Position numbers and translations under genes: made by a program. Of a DNA stretch of 64,000 nucleotides, positions 58,324-64,000 are shown in pieces. Under the pieces are notes generated by a model. The model searched no databases, was not told the origin of the DNA, and saw only the letters and a program-made list of their open reading frames with translations. The stretch covers positions 1,240,001-1,304,000 of the forward strand of contig CP073042.1 of NCBI GenBank assembly GCA_018114805.1, read 5' to 3'. Numbering within the stretch: the first letter of the stretch is position 1; each line of letters opens with the position of its first letter. Source of the DNA: Candidatus Streptomyces philanthi. Lineage in GTDB: Bacteria > Actinomycetota > Actinomycetes > Streptomycetales > Streptomycetaceae.

Positions 58324-58953
58324 CTAGAGCGCCCCCAGCGCCCCGTGGGCCAGGCGGCGCAGCAGGGCGGCGGTGGCGTCGCGGCCGGGCAGGGAGTGGG
58401 CCGAGCCCAGGTGCGGCGTGGAGTTGAGCAGGCCGAACACGGCGTGCACGGCGGCCCTGGCCTGGCCCTCCGAGGCGTCCGGGCGCAGCGCGCGGACGAC
58501 GTCCACCCACAGCTCGACGTACTGGCGCTGGAGCTGGCGCACCAGCTTGCGGTCGCTCTCGCGGAGCTGGCCCAGCTCGCGGTCGTGCAGGGTGATCAGC
58601 GGGCGGTCGTCGAGGGCGAAGTCGATGTGCCCGTCGATGAGCGAGTCGAGTACGGCCGCGGGCTCCGCCGTCGCCTCGGTCGCGGACCCCGCCGACCGGT
58701 TGGCCTGGGCTACGCGCTGCTTGCCGCCGGCGAGCAGCCGCTCGCTGATGCCGACGAGCAGTTCGGCGAGCATCGCGTCCTTGCCCGCGAAGTGCCGGTA
58801 GAGGCCGGGGCCGCTGATGCCGACCGCGGCACCTATCTCGTCCACCCCCACACCGTGGAAGCCGCGCTCGGCGAAGAGCCGGGCGGCCTCGGCGAGGATC
58901 TGCTCCCGCCGGGTGGGGGCGGGGGCCTGCGTGGTCAGGGCTGGTTCGCTCAC
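58324..58953 (-). CDS. TetR-family regulator, divergent from the carboxylase operon
   Basis: 209 aa, intact. HTH: REQILAEAARLFAERGFHGV, GVDEIGAAVGISGPGLYRHF, AGKDAMLAELLVGISERLL. The C-terminal domain (DRPLITLHDRELGQLRESDR, VELWVDVVRAL) resembles acyl-CoA-responsive members. It is divergent from accD1 with repeated operator-like sites between, so it probably controls the leucine/isovalerate operon and possibly the acyl-CoA dehydrogenase. Confidence 0.9.
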   Translation of the reverse strand: MSEPALTTQAPAPTRREQILAEAARLFAERGFHGVGVDEIGAAVGISGPGLYRHFAGKDAMLAELLVGISERLLAGGKQRVAQANRSAGSATEATAEPAAVLDSLIDGHIDFALDDRPLITLHDRELGQLRESDRKLVRQLQRQYVELWVDVVRALRPDASEGQARAAVHAVFGLLNSTPHLGSAHSLPGRDATAALLRRLAHGALGAL

Positions 58954-58974
58954 CTTTCCATTCTAGACAGCGAA

Positions 58975-59018
58975 GTTAGTGGCCGTTAATCTGAGAGTCG
59001 CAGTTAACGCTCATTAAC
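58975..59018. promoter_or_regulatory. two similar operator-like sites in the tetR/accD1 gap
   Basis: GTTAGTGGCCGTTAATC (58975-58991) and GTTAACGCTCATTAACC (59003-59019) are 28 bp apart. Both fit a GTTA(N4)C(N)TTAAYC pattern, and the second has symmetric GTTAA/TTAAC ends. Likely TetR binding sites overlapping both promoters. Confidence 0.55.
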
Positions 59019-59055
59019 CAAGGCTCACACTCACGAGCAAAGGGAGCTCGACGGC

Positions 59056-60702
59056 ATGGGGCAGGCACCAGTGCTGGCCAGCAGCGTCGATCCGACGTCT
59101 GAAGCCTGGCGGACCAACGAGGCGGCGCACCGGGAGCTGGCGGCGCGGCTGCGCGAGAAGCTCGCGGCGGCGCGGCTGGGCGGCGACGAGCGCGCCCGCG
59201 CGCGGCACACGGCGCGCGGCAAGCCGCTGCCGCGCGACCGGGTGGACACGCTGTTGGACCCGGGCTCGCCCTTCCTCGAACTGGCGCCGCTCGCGGCGGA
59301 CGGGATGTACGACGGGGCGGCGCCGGCCGCCGGCGTCATCGCGGGCGTGGGCAGGGTGGCGGGCCGCGAGGTGGTGGTGGTCGCCAACGACGCCACCGTC
59401 AAGGGCGGCACGTACTACCCGATGACGGTCAAGAAGCACCTGCGGGCGCAGGAGGTGGCCCTGGAGAACCGGCTGCCTTGCCTGTACCTGGTGGACTCCG
59501 GTGGCGCGTTCCTGCCGATGCAGGACGAGGTCTTCCCCGACCGCGACCACTTCGGGCGGATCTTCTACAACCAGGCCCGGATGTCCAGCGCGGGCATCCC
59601 GCAGATCGCCGCGGTGCTCGGGTCCTGCACGGCCGGCGGCGCGTACGTGCCGGCCATGAGCGACGAGGCGGTCATCGTCCGCGACCAGGGCACGATCTTC
59701 CTGGGCGGCCCGCCGCTGGTGAAGGCGGCCACGGGCGAGGTCATCACGGCGGAGGAGCTGGGCGGCGGCGAGACGCACTCCAGGACCTCCGGGGTCACCG
59801 ACCACCTCGCCGAGGACGACGCGCACGCCCTGCGCATCGTGCGCTCCATCGTCTCCACGCTGCCCGAGCGCGGCCCGCTGCCCTGGTCGGTGGAGCCGGT
59901 CCGGGAGCCGGTGGTGGACCCCGCGGGGCTGTACGGGGCGGTGCCGACGGACTCGCGCACCCCCTACGACGTGCGTGAGGTGATCGCGCGGACGGTGGAC
60001 GGCTCGGAGTTCCAGGAGTTCAAGGCCGAGTTCGGCACGACGCTGGTGACCGGCTTCGCGCGCGTCCACGGCCACCCGGTCGGCATCATCGCCAACAACG
60101 GCATCCTCTTCTCCGAGTCCGCCCAGAAGGGCGCCCACTTCATCGAGCTGTGCGACCAGCGCGGCATCCCGCTGGTCTTCCTGCAGAACATCTCCGGCTT
60201 CATGATCGGCAAGCAGTACGAGGCGGGCGGCATCGCCAAGCACGGCGCCAAGATGGTGATGGCCGTGGCCTGCGCCCGGGTACCGAAGCTGACGGTGGTC
60301 ATCGGCGGCTCGTACGGGGCGGGCAACTACTCGATGTGCGGGCGGGCCTACGGGCCGCGCTTCTTGTGGATGTGGCCCAACGCCAAGATCTCGGTGATGG
60401 GCGGCGAGCAGGCCGCATCGGTCCTCGCGACGGTCAAGCGGGACCAGTTGGAGGCGCGCGGCGAGCAGTGGAGCCAGGAGGACGAGGAGTCCTTCCGCGC
60501 TCCCGTCCGCGCCCAGTACGAGGCGCAGGGCAACGCGTACTACGCCACGGCGCGGCTGTGGGACGACGGGGTCATCGACCCGCTGGAGACCCGCACTGTG
60601 CTCGGCCTGGCCCTGACCGCCTGCGCCAACGCGCCGCTGCCCGGCACCCCCGGCTTCGCGAGCGCGGACGCAGCCACCGGCTACGGCGTCTTCCGGATGT
60701 GA
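59056..60702 (+). CDS. accD1: acyl-CoA carboxylase carboxyltransferase, methylcrotonyl-CoA type
   Basis: 548 aa, intact. Crotonase-fold carboxyltransferase halves: [40 protein letters not shown], then [20 protein letters not shown], with the second half [40 protein letters not shown] and [16 protein letters not shown]. The MQDEVFPDR region and overall pattern match the beta subunit of methylcrotonyl-CoA carboxylase more than propionyl-CoA carboxylase. With the next gene it carboxylates 3-methylcrotonyl-CoA in leucine breakdown. In S. coelicolor the corresponding liu genes are, from memory, SCO2776-SCO2779. Confidence 0.93.
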   Translation: MGQAPVLASSVDPTSEAWRTNEAAHRELAARLREKLAAARLGGDERARARHTARGKPLPRDRVDTLLDPGSPFLELAPLAADGMYDGAAPAAGVIAGVGRVAGREVVVVANDATVKGGTYYPMTVKKHLRAQEVALENRLPCLYLVDSGGAFLPMQDEVFPDRDHFGRIFYNQARMSSAGIPQIAAVLGSCTAGGAYVPAMSDEAVIVRDQGTIFLGGPPLVKAATGEVITAEELGGGETHSRTSGVTDHLAEDDAHALRIVRSIVSTLPERGPLPWSVEPVREPVVDPAGLYGAVPTDSRTPYDVREVIARTVDGSEFQEFKAEFGTTLVTGFARVHGHPVGIIANNGILFSESAQKGAHFIELCDQRGIPLVFLQNISGFMIGKQYEAGGIAKHGAKMVMAVACARVPKLTVVIGGSYGAGNYSMCGRAYGPRFLWMWPNAKISVMGGEQAASVLATVKRDQLEARGEQWSQEDEESFRAPVRAQYEAQGNAYYATARLWDDGVIDPLETRTVLGLALTACANAPLPGTPGFASADAATGYGVFRM

Positions 60703-60712
60703 GGGGCGCACT

Positions 60713-63052
60713 ATGACGCGAACGGACCCCACGGCGGGCGGCGCCCCCGGACCGGCCGGCAGCGACCCGGCGACGGGCGGGACGGCGGCGCCCACGACGG
60801 CTCCGGTGCCCGCGACGGCGCCGGTTCAGGCGAGCACTCAGACGACACAGCGGGCCACCGGTCAGGTAGCGGCCCCAGCGAGCCCCGGCCGCACGGCCGG
60901 GCGGGAGGCGGAGCGGGTGACAGCGGCGATGTTCGACACGGTGCTGGTCGCGAACCGAGGCGAGATCGCGGTCCGAGTCATCCGTACCCTGCGCGAACTC
61001 GGGGTGCGGTCGGTGGCCGTCTATAGCGACGCGGACGCGGACGCCCGGCACGTGCGCGAGGCGGACACGGCCGTGCGCATCGGCCCGGCGGCGGCCGAGA
61101 GCTATCTGTCCATCGAGCGGCTGCTGGAGGCCGCGGCGCGCAGCGGCGCCCAGGCGGTGCACCCGGGGTACGGGTTCCTGGCCGAGAACGCCGCGTTCGC
61201 GCGGGCGTGCGCCGACGCGGGCCTGGTCTTCATCGGCCCGCCGGCCGACGCGATCGAGCTGATGGGCGACAAGATCCGGGCCAAGGAGACGGTGCGGGCG
61301 GCGGGCGTGCCGGTCGTGCCGGGCTCGTCGGGCAGCGGCCTCAGCGACGAGCAGCTCATCGAGGCGGCCCGGCAGATCGGCACCCCGGTGCTGCTCAAGC
61401 CCTCGGCGGGCGGCGGCGGCAAGGGGATGCGCCTGGTGCGGGACGAGACGCTGCTGGCCGACGAGATCGCGGCGGCCCGCCGCGAGGCGCGCGGCTCCTT
61501 CGACGACGACACGCTCCTGGTGGAGCGCTGGGTGGACCAGCCCCGGCACATCGAGATCCAGATCCTGGCCGACGGGCACGGCAACGTCATCCACCTCGGT
61601 GAGCGCGAGTGCTCGCTCCAGCGCCGCCACCAGAAGATCATCGAGGAGGCGCCGAGCCCGTTCCTGGACGAGGCCACCGGGTCCGCGATAGGCCAGGCCG
61701 CGGCGTCGGCCGCGCGCTCGTGCGGGTACACCGGGGCAGGCACGGTCGAGTTCATCGTGCCCGGCGACGCCCGGTCGGGCGGGGACGGACAGGGCCCCGG
61801 CGACTACTTCTTCATGGAGATGAACACCCGGCTCCAGGTCGAGCACCCGGTCACCGAGCTGGTCACCGGCCTGGACCTGGTCGAGTGGCAGCTCCGGGTG
61901 GCGGCCGGTGAGCAACTGCCTTTCTCGCAGCGGTACATCACGCTGACCGGCCACGCGGTGGAGGCCCGCATCTGCGCCGAGACCGTGCGCGCCACGGCCG
62001 ACGGCGAGCGGGTGGACTTCCTCCCCTCGGCCGGCACTGTGGTGGCCCTCGGCGAACCCACCGGCGAGGGCGTGCGGGTCGACTCCGGGCTCTCGGCCGG
62101 CAGCGAGGTCGGCACGGCGTACGACCCGATGCTGGCCAAGGTCATCGCGTACGGCCCGGACCGCGCCACCGCGCTGCGGCGGCTGCGGGCGGCGCTCGCC
62201 CAGACGACCATCCTCGGCCTGGACACCAACACCGGCTTCCTGCGCCGGCTGCTGGCCCACCCCGACGTGGTCGCCGGCGCGCTGGACACGGGCCTGGTGG
62301 ACCGCGAGGCGGCCGCGCTGACGCCGGCGTCGATACCGCCGGAGGTGTACGGGGCGGCGGCGCTGCTGCGGCAGGCGGCCCTGGAGCCGGCGGCGGCGCC
62401 GGACGCGTGGACAGACCCGTTCTCGATGCCCACCGGCTGGCGGCTGGGCGGGCGCGAAGCGCCGACGGCGCACCCGCTGCACGTGCCGGGCCACGACCCG
62501 GTGACCGTGCGGGTGCGCGGCCGGGCGCACGACGCCGAGGTCACGGTGGGCGACGCGGAGCCGGTCGCGGCCCGCCTGGTCCCGACGGGCGCGGCCACCG
62601 GTGACCTGCCCGGCACCTCGCGGGTGCTCGTGGAGTGGGCGGGCGTGACGTACGCGTTCACGCACGCCGCCGAGGCCGGGGCGGCCGGCTCCTGGCTGGC
62701 CCGCGAGGGCGACGCCTGGCGGGTCGCCGACCACGACCCGGTGGAGGCCGCGCTGCGCGGCGGCGTCGCGGGCGCCGGGGCCGGCGCGCTGACCGCGCCG
62801 ATGCCGGGCACCGTCACCGTGGTCAAGGCCGCCGTCGGCGACCAGGTGAGCGCCGGGCAGGGGCTGCTGGTCGTGGAGGCGATGAAGATGGAGCACGTCA
62901 TCGCCGCCGCCCACGACGGCACGGTCACCGAGTTGGACGTGACGCCGGGCAGCACGGTCGCCATGGACCAGGTGCTGGCCGTGGTCACCCCGCACGAGGC
63001 GGCCGAGGCCCAGCCGGCTGGGCCGGGCGCCGCCGCCCCCGCGAAGAGCTGA
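60713..63052 (+). CDS. accA1: acyl-CoA carboxylase biotin-carboxylase/BCCP subunit, methylcrotonyl-CoA type
   Basis: 779 aa from ATG 60713, but the catalytic domain starts FDTVLVANRGEIAVRVIRTL only at about residue 73. GTG 60917 (behind GGGAGG) or ATG 60929 are better-supported starts, so the Ala/Thr/Pro-rich first 70 residues may not be made. Biotin-carboxylase motifs: KPSAGGGGKGMRLV, ECSLQRRHQKIIEEAP, FMEMNTRLQVEHPVTE. The C-terminal biotinyl domain has VVEAMKMEHVIAA with the biotin Lys. Ten bp separate it from accD1. No lesion over 2.3 kb. Confidence 0.94.
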   Translation: MTRTDPTAGGAPGPAGSDPATGGTAAPTTAPVPATAPVQASTQTTQRATGQVAAPASPGRTAGREAERVTAAMFDTVLVANRGEIAVRVIRTLRELGVRSVAVYSDADADARHVREADTAVRIGPAAAESYLSIERLLEAAARSGAQAVHPGYGFLAENAAFARACADAGLVFIGPPADAIELMGDKIRAKETVRAAGVPVVPGSSGSGLSDEQLIEAARQIGTPVLLKPSAGGGGKGMRLVRDETLLADEIAAARREARGSFDDDTLLVERWVDQPRHIEIQILADGHGNVIHLGERECSLQRRHQKIIEEAPSPFLDEATGSAIGQAAASAARSCGYTGAGTVEFIVPGDARSGGDGQGPGDYFFMEMNTRLQVEHPVTELVTGLDLVEWQLRVAAGEQLPFSQRYITLTGHAVEARICAETVRATADGERVDFLPSAGTVVALGEPTGEGVRVDSGLSAGSEVGTAYDPMLAKVIAYGPDRATALRRLRAALAQTTILGLDTNTGFLRRLLAHPDVVAGALDTGLVDREAAALTPASIPPEVYGAAALLRQAALEPAAAPDAWTDPFSMPTGWRLGGREAPTAHPLHVPGHDPVTVRVRGRAHDAEVTVGDAEPVAARLVPTGAATGDLPGTSRVLVEWAGVTYAFTHAAEAGAAGSWLAREGDAWRVADHDPVEAALRGGVAGAGAGALTAPMPGTVTVVKAAVGDQVSAGQGLLVVEAMKMEHVIAAAHDGTVTELDVTPGSTVAMDQVLAVVTPHEAAEAQPAGPGAAAPAKS

Positions 63053-63064
63053 GGAGAACACGCG

Positions 63065-64000
63065 ATGATCGACGGACTGCCGATGGGCGTCCCGGCCGCG
63101 GGGCTGCCGCGGCGGGTGCGCATCCACGAGGTGGGCGCGCGCGACGGGCTCCAGAACGAGAAGGCGATCGTGCCGGTCGAGGTCAAGGCGGAGTTCGTCC
63201 GCCGCGTGGCCGCCGCCGGCCTGACCACCATCGAGGCCACCAGCTTCGTGCACCCCAAGTGGGTTCCCCAACTGGCCGACGCCGAGCAGTTGATGCCGCT
63301 GCTGGCCGGGCTCGGCGACGCGCCCGAGACCGGCGGCGCGGGCCTGCGGCTGCCGGTGCTGGTGCCCAACGAGCGCGGCCTCGACCGCGCACTGGCGCTC
63401 GGCGTGCGGGAGATCGCCGTCTTCGGCAGCGCCACCGAGTCGTTCGCCAAAGCCAACCTGAACCGCACCGTGGACGAGGCGCTGGCCATGTTCGCGCCGG
63501 TGGTCGCCAAGGCGGCGGACGCCGGGGTGCACGTGCGCGGCTACCTGTCGATGTGCTTCGGCGACCCCTGGGAGGGCCCGGTGGCCGTCGAGCGGGTCGC
63601 GGACGTCAGCCGCCGCCTGCTCGACCTGGGCTGCGACGAGCTGAGCCTCGGCGACACCATCGGCGTGGCCACGCCCGGGCACATCACGGCGCTGCTGACG
63701 GCGCTGAACGAGGCCGGCGTGCCGACCGAGCGGATCGGCGTGCACTTCCACGACACCTACGGCCAGGCCCTGGCCAACACCCTCGCCGCGCTCCAGCACG
63801 GCGTCACCACCGTCGACGCCTCCGCGGGCGGGCTCGGCGGCTGCCCCTACGCCAAGAGCGCCACCGGCAACCTCGCCACCGAAGACCTCGTGTGGATGTT
63901 GCACGGCCTCGGCATCGAGACCGGGGTCGACCTCGGCCAACTCACCGACACCAGCGTGTGGATGGCCGACCAGTTGGGCCGCCCGAGCCCCTCCCGCACC
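63065..64000 (+). CDS. hmgL: hydroxymethylglutaryl-CoA lyase, 3' end outside window
   Basis: 312 codons are visible from ATG 63065. Family blocks: HEVGARDGLQNEKAIVPVEV (metal-site RDG), IEATSFVHPKWVPQLADAEQ, ELSLGDTIGVATPGH, GVHFHDTYGQALANTLAALQ (His-x-His ligands) and SAGGLGGCPYAKSATGNLAT with the catalytic Cys. It splits HMG-CoA to acetoacetate and acetyl-CoA, the last step of leucine degradation, directly after the carboxylase genes. Only a short C-terminal tail should be missing; the dehydrogenase gene (acdH) would be expected beyond the edge. Confidence 0.94.
   Translation, partial: MIDGLPMGVPAAGLPRRVRIHEVGARDGLQNEKAIVPVEVKAEFVRRVAAAGLTTIEATSFVHPKWVPQLADAEQLMPLLAGLGDAPETGGAGLRLPVLVPNERGLDRALALGVREIAVFGSATESFAKANLNRTVDEALAMFAPVVAKAADAGVHVRGYLSMCFGDPWEGPVAVERVADVSRRLLDLGCDELSLGDTIGVATPGHITALLTALNEAGVPTERIGVHFHDTYGQALANTLAALQHGVTTVDASAGGLGGCPYAKSATGNLATEDLVWMLHGLGIETGVDLGQLTDTSVWMADQLGRPSPSRT

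Noticed and set aside
60572..63940. Very long open frame (about 1,120 codons) on the minus strand
   Set aside because: It is antisense to the biotin carboxylase and lyase genes, whose motifs are unmistakable, and it has no recognisable domain.
1..64000. CRISPR arrays, IS elements, rRNA operons
   Set aside because: No regularly spaced repeats, transposase motifs or rRNA sequence were found.

Overview
The window is high-GC actinobacterial chromosome, very probably Streptomyces. The evidence is strong G/C bias at third codon positions, many GTG starts, ATGA/GTGA start-stop overlaps, and families typical of that genus: XRE/DUF5753-DUF397 pairs, DUF6879, an LPFR-motif small protein, a one-chain double ABC exporter, and speB and leucine/isovalerate genes in an order that from memory resembles S. 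coelicolor. I see no prophage, IS element, CRISPR array, rRNA or convincing tRNA.

Layout. 0-1 kb: a cut lipoprotein and a secreted I36-type protein. 1.5-2.6 kb: three overlapping small unknown genes. 2.7-3.8 kb: XRE/DUF5753 plus DUF397. 3.9-6.8 kb: an operon of a 69-aa protein, DUF6879, XRE/DUF5753, a small Gly/Pro-rich peptide and a PCMT-type methyltransferase. 7.1-8.3 kb: a holin-like/DUF3618/DUF4235 membrane operon. 8.5-12.4 kb: a CocE-type hydrolase, an ATP-grasp enzyme and an LPFR peptide. 12.8-17.2 kb: an ATPase-fold regulator, a DUF1801 protein and a large secreted SGNH/FG-GAP protein. 17.3-27.5 kb: myo-inositol catabolism as two divergent units (iolC, an aldolase-like gene, iolB, iolD and iolA leftward; an iolE-like gene and two Gfo/Idh/MocA dehydrogenases rightward) around a promoter region carrying an 11-bp inverted repeat. 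27.6-31.7 kb: a small HTH protein, a copper chaperone with a CsoR-like operator, a possible non-coding RNA, and an MFS/TetR pair. 31.9-35.6 kb: citrate synthase and a RecD2-type helicase. 36-42.4 kb: a LacI regulator, a sugar isomerase, EamA, LysR, an S37 peptidase and a hypothetical gene. 42.5-48.3 kb: a double ABC exporter, an XRE repressor with two palindromes, and methionine aminopeptidase. 48.4-53.3 kb: a three-gene operon of an EACC1-like protein, a caspase-TM-(binding-protein-like)-vWA protein, and a solute-binding lipoprotein. 53.8-64 kb: agmatinase, a phosphatase-like gene, thioesterase, acyl-CoA dehydrogenase, TetR, and the methylcrotonyl-CoA carboxylase/HMG-CoA lyase operon, which runs off the right edge.

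Two things stand out. First, the caspase operon: the chain is predicted to have an intracellular caspase domain and an extracellular sensor/vWA region, encoded beside EACC1 and a binding protein, so it could be a trans-membrane, protease-based signalling or self-killing device. Second, about twenty genes carry single-base frameshifts, in-frame stops (TAA, TAG and TGA) or perfect 11-21 bp tandem duplications, while their remaining sequence looks pristine. Several long housekeeping genes (gltA, the helicase, both carboxylase subunits, mmsA) are clean. Assembly error and very recent gene decay cannot be told apart from the sequence alone, so broken genes are typed as pseudogenes but described by the function of the intact form.
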